From Sporosarcina sp. (lineage in GTDB: Bacteria; Bacillota; Bacilli; Bacillales_A; Planococcaceae), in NCBI GenBank assembly GCA_029257435.1, contig JARIBI010000200.1:1-43087 (forward strand): DNA of 43,087 bases. Reading direction: 5' to 3'. The notes under the pieces are model-generated. The model was not told the origin of the DNA. It was given only the letters and a program-made list of their open reading frames with translations, and made no database searches. Within the stretch, counting starts at the first letter, position 1; each line of letters opens with the position of its first letter. A program made the translations under genes and the position numbers. Shown piece after piece: positions 1 to 8,392 of the stretch.

Positions 1-23
1 CAGAAAAACTACAGTAAGCAAAC

Positions 24-52
24 CAAAAAAAGCACACAAATTACGTGTGCTT
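24..52 (-). terminator. Rho-independent terminator of the NERD gene
   Basis: On the minus strand an 8-bp stem (AAGCACAC/GTGTGCTT) with a 7-nt loop is followed by a run of seven T. The stop codon of the NERD gene (41-43) lies inside the loop, so the last two codons form one arm of the hairpin. Confidence 0.8.
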
Positions 53-1009
53 CACGAAGTTAGAAGTGTATGTTCGACCGCGATTATTCCCGTTAGGAAC
101 TAGTCCCATTTCTCTGATAAGACGTAACGCAGATCGGGGACTTTTCATCTCCAGAAATGTTCGAAAGGATTTGTTTGAAAGTGGTTCATCGATTAGCAAA
201 AACCAATCTCGAATCGCTTGTCTATGAGCATCCTTGGAATAGGTTTTACAGACAGGACAATACCAGCCCTTTCCACCTTTTCGCATCCCTAAACGATGAC
301 AGCCTGGACATTCGACGCCGACTTTAATTTCAAAAGGTTGGATATTGAATTTGGCACAAATGGACTTAGGCGTATATTCTTTGTGTGCGTTCAACAAAGA
401 TTGCGTGAGTAGAGAAATTTCATTTTTAGTCATAATGGGGGTACCGATCAGCAAGCGTCGGACGTGTTGTGGAACAAGTCTTGGAAACAATGTTGGAATT
501 TCACTAGGCGGAAGCGTAATCCGTTGTTTCGCATAAGCGAGCACAACGCATCCAAAAACCGGAAGCTGAATATCTCTTTGGAGCAGCCAGTCTTCAAAAA
601 GCTGACATGTATTGCTGACTTGTGCTAGCGGGCTCAGGAAGCCGCTAACTGTGCCGTCATCTGCTATACGAATTAATTGTGGCGGGTTCTCTCGTACGGA
701 AAGGTCTCCGGCTATATTTTTCACTTCACAGATTAAAGCGAATTCAGTCGTAATCAGGAGAGTGTCAATTTGAAATAGTGAACTAGAGGAGAGGGATAAG
801 TCATTGAGGATGCATGTCTCGTCAGGGAATCGGTAATTTCTTAACACGCGATCCAATTCTTGTTCTCCGCCAAATCCAGCATTCACATTCATGAGTTGTG
901 CTTGGATTTTGGGGAAGGCGGGGTGTTGTGTGGATATTCTTCTAAGTGCAGCGTTCAGCCCATCTATGAGGATAGGTGAAGTTCTTTCCTTAACTATTAT
1001 TGCATTCAC
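41..1009 (-). CDS. NERD-domain protein with C-terminal zinc ribbon
   Basis: A 322-aa protein with an N-terminal NERD (nuclease-related) domain at about residues 45-160. The family's catalytic-type residues are visible: E50 in GGEQE, QID at 80-82 and EVK at 95-97, resembling the PD-(D/E)XK nuclease core. A zinc ribbon follows (C234, C237, C251, C254), then a basic tail that may bind DNA. NERD proteins are widespread in Bacillales; their substrate is generally unknown, so a DNA-processing role is an inference. No signal peptide is evident. The GTG start lies only 2 nt from AAGG, which is unusually tight, and there is no better ATG/GTG/TTG in frame nearby, so the exact start is uncertain. The gene is divergent from helD and has its own terminator. 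Confidence 0.85.
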   Translation of the reverse strand: MNAIIVKERTSPILIDGLNAALRRISTQHPAFPKIQAQLMNVNAGFGGEQELDRVLRNYRFPDETCILNDLSLSSSSLFQIDTLLITTEFALICEVKNIAGDLSVRENPPQLIRIADDGTVSGFLSPLAQVSNTCQLFEDWLLQRDIQLPVFGCVVLAYAKQRITLPPSEIPTLFPRLVPQHVRRLLIGTPIMTKNEISLLTQSLLNAHKEYTPKSICAKFNIQPFEIKVGVECPGCHRLGMRKGGKGWYCPVCKTYSKDAHRQAIRDWFLLIDEPLSNKSFRTFLEMKSPRSALRLIREMGLVPNGNNRGRTYTSNFVKHT

Positions 1010-1102
1010 TTCCTTTCAAGTAATAAATTAATAGTATCACACTATTCAGTTAGATGGAACGCAGGAATCATCAGGATGTTTATTACATTAGTTGTTGAAG
1101 GG

Positions 1103-1228
1103 AATCGGTCAAATTGGAAGGGATATCGGCAATATAACAAGAACATTCGACCGTATCGCTTAAAGAATCGGACAAATCCGACAAACAATCGGCCATATGC
1201 TAGAATGAATCGGCCACAACTTGATGTG
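1103..1228. repeat. 21-bp repeat array A1 (6 units)
   Basis: Six consecutive units of exactly 21 bp begin at 1103, 1124, 1145, 1166, 1187 and 1208. Each starts with a version of AATCGGCCA (AATCGGTCA, TATCGGCAA, ATTCGACCG, AATCGGACA, AATCGGCCA twice) followed by 12 variable bases. This is the most diverged array in the window and carries no linker. It lies between the divergent NERD gene and helD, directly upstream of the helD promoter. Confidence 0.85.
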
Positions 1229-1250
1229 CGGAATTTTCCGACATTTACTC

Positions 1251-1279
1251 TTGCGCTTCGCAATTCCGAGTGGTACAAT
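1251..1279 (+). promoter_or_regulatory. Sigma-A promoter of helD
   Basis: The -35 box TTGCGC (1251-1256), a 17-bp spacer and the -10 box TACAAT (1274-1279) preceded by TGG (extended -10) predict a transcript start near 1286, about 70 nt before the helD start codon. Confidence 0.65.
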
Positions 1280-1355
1280 CGACTTCTGTTTAAAATTTTC
1301 CCCTATGATATCCGGAAACGACAGGACAAATTCTAGGAAAGCGGAGGATCTGTAC

Positions 1356-3581
1356 ATGCAGAGACACCCTGATTTTGAGTTTGAGGCTGAGCGTCTGGAC
1401 TACACAGTGCATTACATGCGACGGCTTTTGGAAGAGTCGCAGCGTGATGTCGACGCCTCTCAAGAACAAATTCGTCACGCGATGGCGGATTTGGATTATT
1501 TGGATTCCAGTATGAGTTACATTAACATCCTCACGAACACACGGTTTTTCGAAATGGCGAGGTCCCAGAAAGAGACCTTTGAGGCCATCCAGAAGAAGCC
1601 GTATTTTGCGCGCATCCACTTTCAGCCTGATGATGAAAAAGACCAATTTCTGTATATCGGTAAGACATCGGTGTTTCATCAGGAGACACAAGAACCCATC
1701 ATTGTCGACTGGCGATCACCTGTCGCGAACGTATATTACGATGGGCGTTTAGGTGACATGACGTACGATGTCCGCGGAGAAGAAGTGAGCGGTCATCTGC
1801 ATTCGAAGCGGCAATACCAGATTGAAGAGGGCGAGTTGCTGGATGTCCGGGATATTGACCTCACCACAAATGATGAGTTGCTTCAGGAAGCGCTTGCTGG
1901 AAAAGCGGACGTGCGATTGACGGAAATCATCTCGACAATCCAGTCGGAACAGAATGATATTATCCGCGCGAGTTTGCGTAAGCCAATCATTGTACAAGGG
2001 GCTGCAGGCAGTGGAAAGACGACGATTGCATTGCATCGTATTTCTTATTTTCTTTATACAAAAGGAACGGATTTTCCTGCTGAAAAACTGATGATTCTCG
2101 CACCCAGTAAATTATTCATGGACTATATCGGGGACGTGCTTCCCGAGCTCGGCGTGGGCAGTATTTGCCAGACGACGTTTGAGGAATATGTGCTGAATGC
2201 GACGGGGTTAAAACTGAAATTGACCGACACCAATAGCAAATTGGAAAGATTAGCGTCATCGGATTCATTGGATGAAACCACAATTGCCATTGCGAGGATG
2301 AAAGGGTCTGAAGTGTATCGCACCATCATCGCAAGGTACGTGAAAAAACTTGAGCAGCAGACAGTGGCACTTTTTGAAGATGTATTCATTGAAAACTATC
2401 GAATCATGGGTGCGAAGCGATTACGCAAACTGTTCTTGGATGACTTCGGCTACTTGCCGATTGAAAAGCGGCTGGAGCGCATTAAACTAATCATGAAATC
2501 TGAAGTGACACGGAAACGCAAACAACTTTATCAGTTATTGTCGGATAAATATGAGGCCGCGCTTGATAAAGCGTTATACGGCATTCGTGACGATGAAAAG
2601 CGCCGGGCTCGGATCACGCGCATCATGGACGAGCGGGATGAACGGCTACCGAAGATAGAAAAAGAAGGCAAGCAAAAGGTTGCTTCCTATATGAAGCGAT
2701 TTAAAAAGTTCAACGTGAAGCAACTGTATCGGAGTCTGTTGACGGATTCCGGCTTGCAAACAGAACTTGCGCCAGAGTGGTCAGAAGCGTTCAAGGTTTC
2801 ATTCCAGGAAGTCCATGCGAAAAACACGTGGGAAACAGAGGATTTGGCCGCACTTTACGATTTGCATGTACAGCTGAAAGGCATCGAGAGTGAATGGAAA
2901 ATGCGTGTCGTTTTCATTGATGAAGCGCAAGATTACAGTGAATATCAGCTGGCGGCGCTGCACGACGGACTAGAGACGGAATTGTTCACGCTGGTAGGTG
3001 ACTTGGCGCAGGGAATTCATAGTTATCGAGCGCTAACGTCATGGGATTCGGTGAGAAAAATGCTGCCGACCGCTACGTATACGACACTTCAGAAAAGTTA
3101 TCGAACGACGATTGAAATCATGAATTTGGCAAATCTAGTACTTGCGCAAATGGAGGAAGATTTGCCTTTGGTCGAGCCCGTCGTCCGGCATGGAATCGAA
3201 CCTGTATTTTATGAGATGAATGAACTGGACGTCAGCCGGGTGAGTGAAATCTATGAAACGATTGTAGGACGAGGGCATCGATCTGTTGCAATGATTTGTA
3301 AAACGAATGCCGAAGCGATGCGCCTTTTTAAAGTGTTGTCAGAGGGGGGCATGGCAGTCCAATTGCTCGATGACCAAAGCGACATTGACGATTCTCGCAT
3401 GCTGATTGTGCCAAGTGTCTTGTCGAAAGGACTGGAGTTTGACGCTGTCATTATGGCGGCATTTGACGATCCATTTCGAGTTTCACCAATTGATCGTAAG
3501 TTGCTGTATGTCGCGATGACACGGCCGATGCATGAGTTGCATGTGCTGGGAAATGCAGCAAAAGATGTATTAGGCAAATAA
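1356..3581 (+). CDS. helD: HelD-type RNA polymerase recycling motor ATPase (UvrD/Rep-like helicase)
   Basis: A 741-aa superfamily 1 helicase-like ATPase, close to the roughly 770 aa of B. subtilis HelD. HelD proteins bind stalled RNA polymerase and use ATP to release it from DNA and recycle it. Visible are a charged, coiled-coil-like N-terminus (residues 1-80), Walker A GAAGSGKTT (about 215-223), a Walker B/motif II segment FIDEAQD (about 519-525), the QKSYRTT segment of motif IV and a C-terminal YVAMTRP (motif VI). The ATG at 1356 is preceded by GGAGG with an 8-nt gap. A longer in-frame reading upstream has no ribosome binding site and would begin upstream of the predicted transcript start, so it was rejected. 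The gene is monocistronic, with its own promoter and terminator. Confidence 0.93.
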   Translation: MQRHPDFEFEAERLDYTVHYMRRLLEESQRDVDASQEQIRHAMADLDYLDSSMSYINILTNTRFFEMARSQKETFEAIQKKPYFARIHFQPDDEKDQFLYIGKTSVFHQETQEPIIVDWRSPVANVYYDGRLGDMTYDVRGEEVSGHLHSKRQYQIEEGELLDVRDIDLTTNDELLQEALAGKADVRLTEIISTIQSEQNDIIRASLRKPIIVQGAAGSGKTTIALHRISYFLYTKGTDFPAEKLMILAPSKLFMDYIGDVLPELGVGSICQTTFEEYVLNATGLKLKLTDTNSKLERLASSDSLDETTIAIARMKGSEVYRTIIARYVKKLEQQTVALFEDVFIENYRIMGAKRLRKLFLDDFGYLPIEKRLERIKLIMKSEVTRKRKQLYQLLSDKYEAALDKALYGIRDDEKRRARITRIMDERDERLPKIEKEGKQKVASYMKRFKKFNVKQLYRSLLTDSGLQTELAPEWSEAFKVSFQEVHAKNTWETEDLAALYDLHVQLKGIESEWKMRVVFIDEAQDYSEYQLAALHDGLETELFTLVGDLAQGIHSYRALTSWDSVRKMLPTATYTTLQKSYRTTIEIMNLANLVLAQMEEDLPLVEPVVRHGIEPVFYEMNELDVSRVSEIYETIVGRGHRSVAMICKTNAEAMRLFKVLSEGGMAVQLLDDQSDIDDSRMLIVPSVLSKGLEFDAVIMAAFDDPFRVSPIDRKLLYVAMTRPMHELHVLGNAAKDVLGK

Positions 3582-3588
3582 AAGCTAG

Positions 3589-3624
3589 AATCCCGCGAGC
3601 GATAGATGCGCTGCGGGATTTTTT
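3589..3624 (+). terminator. Terminator of helD
   Basis: Stem AATCCCGC/GCGGGATT, with an inner AGCG/CGCT pairing, is followed by TTTT shortly after the helD stop codon. Confidence 0.85.
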
Positions 3625-3639
3625 GTGTGGGGTGGGCGG

Positions 3640-4134
3640 AATCGGCCACATCTCGAAGGAAATCGGCCGCATAGCGGGAAGAATCAGCCACACGCCGCTA
3701 AGAATCGGCCACATGTGGGAATTAATCAGCCACGGGACACAACTCACTGGGATTAAGGGATTAATTGGTAGCGCTGCGCTTGTTTCGTGCAGTGTCCGCA
3801 CGCTGACCAATGGAATCGGCCAGATCTCGAAGGGAATCGGCCGCATAGCGGGAAGAATCAGCCACACGTCGCCAAGAATCGGCCAAATCCAGCGAACAAT
3901 CGGCCACATGAGGGAATTAATCAGCCACAGGCCACAACTTGCTACCGTTAAGGGATTAATTGGTAGCGCTCCGCTTATTTCGTGCAGTGTCCGCACGCTG
4001 ACCAATGGAATCGGCCACATCTCGAAGGAAATCGGCCGCATAGCGGGAAGAATCAGCCACACGCCGCTAAGAATCGGCCAAATCTAGCGAACAATCGGCC
4101 ACATGTGGGAATTAATCGGCCACGGGACACAAAT
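3640..4134. repeat. 21-bp repeat array A2 (17 units, two 69-bp linkers)
   Basis: Three blocks of 21-bp units: five from 3640, six from 3814 and six from 4009. They are separated by two linkers of exactly 69 bp (3745-3813 and 3940-4008). Units start AATCGGCCA or AATCAGCCA. Units in the same position of different blocks resemble each other, so whole blocks were duplicated. The linkers share TTAAGGGATTAATTGGTAGC, followed by a GC-rich segment. Because 21 and 69 are multiples of three, open reading frames run through the array on both strands; they have no ribosome binding sites and are considered spurious. The array lies between the helD terminator and the ydbS promoter. Confidence 0.93.
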
Positions 4135-4150
4135 CGCTCCATCGCATCCT

Positions 4151-4179
4151 TTGAAACTCCTGCTGAAATTTGGTGTAAT
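4151..4179 (+). promoter_or_regulatory. Sigma-A promoter of ydbST
   Basis: -35 TTGAAA (4151-4156), 17-bp spacer, -10 TGTAAT (4174-4179). It sits just outside array A2 and about 30 nt upstream of the ydbS start. Confidence 0.55.
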
Positions 4180-4209
4180 AAGGGTAGGCATAAACTAGGG
4201 GGATTCATA

Positions 4210-4707
4210 TTGAAGAATGACATTCAAGCACCGACCCAGCGATTAGCAGATCGTACAGTGTCAGCATTTAGGTGGGCATCGATTATCAGTCATGGGATAC
4301 TGCTTGTGGTTTTAGGGATCGTATACGCCGCCAGTTTGTACTTTTCGTGGTGGACGTGGACACAGTGGGTCGTATACATACTCGCGGGACTTACGGTGTT
4401 ATCGGGAATCTGGTCCATCGGATTCCGGCCGGTCTATTTACATAAACACTTCCGATATGGAGTTACGGATGAATTTCTGCAAATCAAATCGGGTGCGTTC
4501 CATGAACACTATGCGCTCATTCCGATGACGAAAATCCAGGCGGTTTCCACGAGCCAGGGGCCGGTATTAAGGCGGTTCAGTTTGTATACACTGGAAATCG
4601 AAACGATGGGGTCGAGTCATGGCATTCCTGGGTTGCCAAAGGAAGTAGCAATTGACGTTAGAAATCAAATTGCCCGCTGCGCGAAAATCAAGGAAGTGGA
4701 TGAATGA
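4210..4707 (+). CDS. ydbS: PH-domain membrane protein YdbS
   Basis: A 165-aa protein with two hydrophobic segments (about residues 20-40 and 48-68) followed by a bacterial PH-like domain (YdbS/YdbT family, bPH2). B. subtilis YdbS is 159 aa. The TTG at 4210 is preceded by AGGGGG with a 7-nt gap; the reading frame stays open upstream into repeat array A2 but no start there has a ribosome binding site. The stop overlaps the ydbT start (ATGA), so the two are translationally coupled. In B. subtilis the ydbST pair has been linked to resistance to amylocyclicin-type antimicrobial peptides; a membrane-protective role here is inferred from homology only. Confidence 0.87.
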   Translation: MKNDIQAPTQRLADRTVSAFRWASIISHGILLVVLGIVYAASLYFSWWTWTQWVVYILAGLTVLSGIWSIGFRPVYLHKHFRYGVTDEFLQIKSGAFHEHYALIPMTKIQAVSTSQGPVLRRFSLYTLEIETMGSSHGIPGLPKEVAIDVRNQIARCAKIKEVDE

Positions 4708-6179
4708 TGAACATGAAGCGCTATCACCCGTTATCCATCCTGTTCGAGTTCGCCGCATTTTTAAAAAGCTATGCCATCCTCGCGTTTGTCGTAGTTGTTA
4801 ACCTCAATTCGGACTCGTGGTTTGCCTGGCTCGGGCGTATCCTTTTGATCGCAGCAGTAGCCCTGACACTCATCGCCAGTATTATGAAGTGGTTTACCCG
4901 GAAATATGCAGCAGGTGAGCTTTCGTTTCATTTGAAATCGGGTACTTTTGAGAAAACAGAACGAACAATCTACTATGACAAAATACAGAACGTGCAGCGG
5001 CATACGTCATTTCTTCATAAACTGTTCAAAATGACTTCCCTTACCTTTGAAACGGGCTCGACGGGCATGAACTCCAATGTTAAATTCGATGTATTAACAC
5101 GTTCTGAAGCAAATCGGCTGGAAGCTTTCGTAAAGGAATTCATGCATGCTGAAAGTGTAACAAACCCACAGGAATCCGGAGCGGTTCTAGAGAAACCAAA
5201 GCGAATGGTGCACTTCACTCCAACCCGGAGCGATACGGTGAAAGCATCGTTCACGTCATTTAGCTTTTTACTCATAGTAGTAATTGGTGCGTCCCTCTTT
5301 TCTAAAATCAACCAGCTGTTCGATGTAGAGGATTATGTCGAAGGCTGGCTCGAGTCCGTTCTGACATCGGGCTGGCTCATTGCAGGAGTGACAGCAGTTC
5401 TCGTTGCACTCGCCGTGACGATTGGGATCATTTGGACGTTTGTCAAATATGGAACCTATGAAATTGCTTCAGACGAAAAGCGGATCTATATTTCTAAAGG
5501 GGTTTTGGATGAAACCGCGTTTTCCATCGCGAAGAATCGTGTGCAGGCAGTGGAAATTACTCAATCCTTCATGAAAAGAATTCTTGGACTTGCTGAAGTG
5601 AAGCTGATTAGCGCAGGGAATCTTGGAGAGGATGAGGATGAAGTCAGCACGCTGTATCCGTTTTTGCCGGTGAACCGGGCGTATGCCATGATTGCAGAGT
5701 TGCTGCCTGACTATGAAGTGATTACAGACAGCAGCCGATTGCCGCGTAAATCATTAATCGCCCGCCTCATCAAACCTTATTGGTTCTGGCTGATCATCAC
5801 GATCTTGCTAATTTATTTCAGGCCGGCAGTATTCAAATTAGATACAGGCTGGGCGGTTGTGTCAATCGCACTTCTGATTCTAATCATACTCAGCCGGATA
5901 CTCGGGTTTTGGAATACGTCCTATGCACGAAGAGGACGGTTCATTCAACTGAGTGAAGGGATATTTGGGAAAACGACGTTTATCACGCGGCGCGACAAAG
6001 TCATTGAAATATTCGTAAAGCGGACAAAACTTCAGCAGTGGTTCGGCCTTGCGACGATAGGATTTATTAACCGCGCTAAACCGGTGCGCTATGAAACGCT
6101 TGCGGACTTGCCGATTCAAGAAGCGAAGGAGTTCGCGGATTGGTATGCAGAGCGGACCGAAGAGGTGCAGTTACAATAG
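4704..6179 (+). CDS. ydbT: PH-domain membrane protein YdbT
   Basis: A 491-aa membrane protein matching the length of B. subtilis YdbT (about 493 aa). It has an N-terminal pair of hydrophobic segments, a first PH-like domain (about 70-150), a second hydrophobic pair (about 185-255) with a second PH-like domain, and a third pair (about 350-400) followed by a third PH-like segment. The repeated signature is a tract like YDKIQNVQ, KNRVQAVE and RDKVIEI, once per domain. It overlaps ydbS by 4 bp and forms a two-gene operon with it. Molecular function is not established; a partner role with YdbS in the membrane is inferred. Confidence 0.87.
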   Translation: MMNMKRYHPLSILFEFAAFLKSYAILAFVVVVNLNSDSWFAWLGRILLIAAVALTLIASIMKWFTRKYAAGELSFHLKSGTFEKTERTIYYDKIQNVQRHTSFLHKLFKMTSLTFETGSTGMNSNVKFDVLTRSEANRLEAFVKEFMHAESVTNPQESGAVLEKPKRMVHFTPTRSDTVKASFTSFSFLLIVVIGASLFSKINQLFDVEDYVEGWLESVLTSGWLIAGVTAVLVALAVTIGIIWTFVKYGTYEIASDEKRIYISKGVLDETAFSIAKNRVQAVEITQSFMKRILGLAEVKLISAGNLGEDEDEVSTLYPFLPVNRAYAMIAELLPDYEVITDSSRLPRKSLIARLIKPYWFWLIITILLIYFRPAVFKLDTGWAVVSIALLILIILSRILGFWNTSYARRGRFIQLSEGIFGKTTFITRRDKVIEIFVKRTKLQQWFGLATIGFINRAKPVRYETLADLPIQEAKEFADWYAERTEEVQLQ

Positions 6180-6250
6180 AGAAGTTTTAATCGGAACCAT
6201 TTCAGGAATAGGATAAGAAGTAATGTCTGTCTAATAGAGGGGTGGTTGAA

Positions 6251-7078
6251 TTGGGACGACGGAGAAAGTTTGGGAAAATGAGTGTTGTTGTACTCGTCAC
6301 GTATCTAGTAATGATTGTCATGAATTACCTGGCAAATGCGCTGCCGTTGAACGGGAAGACTACTGGAGAAGTATCGGATTCGTATAGTAATTTGTTTGCA
6401 CCGGCAGGCTATACGTTTGCCATTTGGGGACTCATTTATGTGCTGCTTGCTTTTCATGTCATTTATCAGCTCGGATTCTTCCGGTCTGGAGAACGGTCGG
6501 CTGTAACGCAGCTCATGCAGAAGATCGCGGTGTATTTTTCAGTTTCATCTGTCGCTAATGCACTTTGGATTTTGGCATGGCATTACGGGCACCTGGCCAT
6601 TTCGATTGTTTTAATGCTCGTTATGCTGATCAGTCTGATTATTATTAACGGCCTGACGGTGAAATCAGATCTGTCGTTCAAAGAGAAGTTCTTCATTCGG
6701 CTGCCGTTTAGTGTGTATTTTGGATGGATTACAGTTGCGACCATCGCGAATATCACAGCGTATTTTGTATCGATTGACTGGGATGGTTTCGGTCTGTCAG
6801 ATTCTACCTGGACGGTGATTATTCTCCTGGTTGGAACAGTTATCGGAATCGCAACGTTGTTGAAAAATTGGATTGCCTCATACGGGTTCGTTCTAGTGTG
6901 GGCGTATATCGGGATTTATAGCAAACATGTATCCCCGGAAGGTTGGAACGAAGCCTATCCAGGAATTATAATGACCGTTTCGATTTGTATTATTTTACTG
7001 GCGCTGCTCAGTCTATGGGTCCTTGTCAAGCGCCCGAAGAAACGGAATCGAAGAAACAACAAGTCTATGTTCAGATGA
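6251..7078 (+). CDS. TspO/MBR-related tryptophan-rich membrane protein
   Basis: A 275-aa integral membrane protein with about eight hydrophobic segments. Near the N-terminus the segment APAGYTFAIWGLIY matches the start of the TspO/MBR family (P-x-x-F-x-x-W-x-x-L/I-Y), and tryptophans are frequent (NALWILAW, FGWITVA). Classic TspO proteins are about 155-165 aa with five helices, so this is one of the longer relatives common in Firmicutes. The ligand (tetrapyrroles in classic TspO) is unknown here. The TTG at 6251 is preferred because GAGG-GGTGG lies 5-10 nt upstream; the GTG at 6242 overlaps that ribosome binding site. The C-terminus is strongly basic. Confidence 0.75.
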   Translation: MGRRRKFGKMSVVVLVTYLVMIVMNYLANALPLNGKTTGEVSDSYSNLFAPAGYTFAIWGLIYVLLAFHVIYQLGFFRSGERSAVTQLMQKIAVYFSVSSVANALWILAWHYGHLAISIVLMLVMLISLIIINGLTVKSDLSFKEKFFIRLPFSVYFGWITVATIANITAYFVSIDWDGFGLSDSTWTVIILLVGTVIGIATLLKNWIASYGFVLVWAYIGIYSKHVSPEGWNEAYPGIIMTVSICIILLALLSLWVLVKRPKKRNRRNNKSMFR

Positions 7079-7110
7079 TTTTTCGGTGAATACGATAAAG
7101 ATTGTTAGGG

Positions 7111-7138
7111 ACGCTTCGCATATGCGGAGCGTTTTTTC
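7111..7138 (+). terminator. Terminator after the TspO-like gene
   Basis: Near-perfect inverted repeat ACGCTTCGCA/TGCGGAGCGT (7111-7132) with a minimal TA loop, followed by a run of T. Confidence 0.85.
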
Positions 7139-7483
7139 TTTCCCAATACGAGAGAAACTATACAGAGTTATTAAATTGATTTAAATAAACCAAAGCCGTT
7201 TTATATGAATCAGCTTGTGTACAGTAGAGGGCGTCATGGAAGTCTCCCTAATTAATGATTATGCACAATAAATTCCAGTCAACGACACTCGTTTTAGGGG
7301 ACGCTGTGAAAGCTGCTGTCTTTTCGAATGTTTCTTATTGAAAATAACCGTCCTTTCCAAACATATACTGAACAAAACAAATCCAGTCGACTCAATCGGC
7401 TGGGTTTGCTTCGTTATCTAGTGGTATATTGATAGATAGAAGAGGGGACTGAATATTCAACTACAGGGATTGGGGGAATGGGG
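7139..7483. other. Intergenic region with one hairpin (7379-7407)
   Basis: This 345-bp gap holds no convincing gene. An 11-bp stem with G-U pairs (7379-7389 with 7397-7407, 7-nt loop) lies about 75 nt upstream of the ABC ATPase gene. It has no clean T run on the plus strand, and only ATTTGTTTTG on the minus strand. Its role (weak terminator or leader structure) is unclear. I found no confident promoter. Confidence 0.4.
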
Positions 7484-8392
7484 ATGAAGATACTTGACGT
7501 AAAAGGATTGACGAAGACATTTGGGACGTTTAAAGCGCTTGACGGTGTAGACTTCGAAGTGAGAAAAGGAGAAGTTTTCGGGTTCATCGGTCCGAACGGT
7601 GCTGGGAAATCGACGACGATCCGAGTGCTGCTAGGGTTATTGAAACGGGATGCGGGGACGGCCACGATTTTCGGTCAAGATGTCTGGACGGATGCAGTTG
7701 CGATCCATGAAAGAATCGCATACGTTCCGGGGGATGTGAACTTATGGCCGAATTTGACGGGCGGGGAGGTCATAGACTTGTTTGCGAGTCTGCAAGGACG
7801 TTTGAACTCAAAGCGAAGAGATGAGCTGATTGCAAAATTCGACTTGGATCCGACCAAAAAGTGCCGCACCTATTCGAAAGGGAACCGGCAAAAAATCGCG
7901 CTAGTTGCAGCATTTGCATCCGATGCTGAGTTGTTCATTCTCGACGAACCTACATCGGGACTAGACCCGTTAATGGAACGTATATTTCAGGAGTGTGTAG
8001 AAGAAGTGAAAGCCGAAGGGAAAAGTGTATTGCTTTCCAGCCATATCCTATCCGAAGTGGAACGGTTGTGCGACCGTGTCGGAATTATCCGTCAGGGAGT
8101 CATCGTTGAAGTCGGTACGCTTGCCGAACTGCGCCATTTAACCCGCACGAAGTTTGTTGTGCAACTGAATACTCCTGCGGATGGGCTTGGAGATCTAGTG
8201 GGCGTCTATGAGCTGAATCGGATTGACGATAGCTGGTCGTTTCAAGTGGATAGTGAAAAACTCGGGGCGGTCATTTCCTATTTGAGTCCGTTTGGTATCC
8301 GGAAATTAGAAAGCGCACCGCCTACGCTGGAAGATTTATTTATGCAGCATTATGGGGATGAAGTTGGAGCTAGTTTAGAAGGTGATTCCTAA
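7484..8392 (+). CDS. ABC exporter ATP-binding protein
   Basis: A 302-aa ABC ATPase of the ABC-2 export class. Walker A GPNGAGKST is at 36-44, the signature is the variant YSKGNRQKI (about 127-135), and Walker B plus D-loop is LFILDEPTSGLD. A C-terminal extension of about 90 aa is typical of drug and polyketide export ATPases. The ATG at 7484 lies 7 nt after GGGGGA; the ATG two codons earlier abuts that sequence and is less likely. The stop overlaps the permease start by 1 bp (TAATG), so the two are coupled and form one transporter. The substrate cannot be read from the sequence. Confidence 0.9.
   Translation: MKILDVKGLTKTFGTFKALDGVDFEVRKGEVFGFIGPNGAGKSTTIRVLLGLLKRDAGTATIFGQDVWTDAVAIHERIAYVPGDVNLWPNLTGGEVIDLFASLQGRLNSKRRDELIAKFDLDPTKKCRTYSKGNRQKIALVAAFASDAELFILDEPTSGLDPLMERIFQECVEEVKAEGKSVLLSSHILSEVERLCDRVGIIRQGVIVEVGTLAELRHLTRTKFVVQLNTPADGLGDLVGVYELNRIDDSWSFQVDSEKLGAVISYLSPFGIRKLESAPPTLEDLFMQHYGDEVGASLEGDS

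Noticed and set aside
1221-1355. 45-codon N-terminal extension of helD
   Set aside because: It would start upstream of the predicted transcript start (about 1286) and has no ribosome binding site, while ATG 1356 has an ideal GGAGG and matches HelD proteins.
3451-4087. Long open frames through repeat array A2 on both strands, with heptad-like peptides (IGHISKE, WPILPG)
   Set aside because: The unit (21 bp) and linker (69 bp) lengths are multiples of three, which keeps frames open by default. The peptides appear in several frames and both orientations, and no ribosome binding site or consistent start is present.
7379-7430. Hairpin plus TATATT as a regulated promoter for the ABC exporter
   Set aside because: No -35 box at proper spacing from TATATT and no recognisable regulator site; the hairpin is kept only as a structural note.
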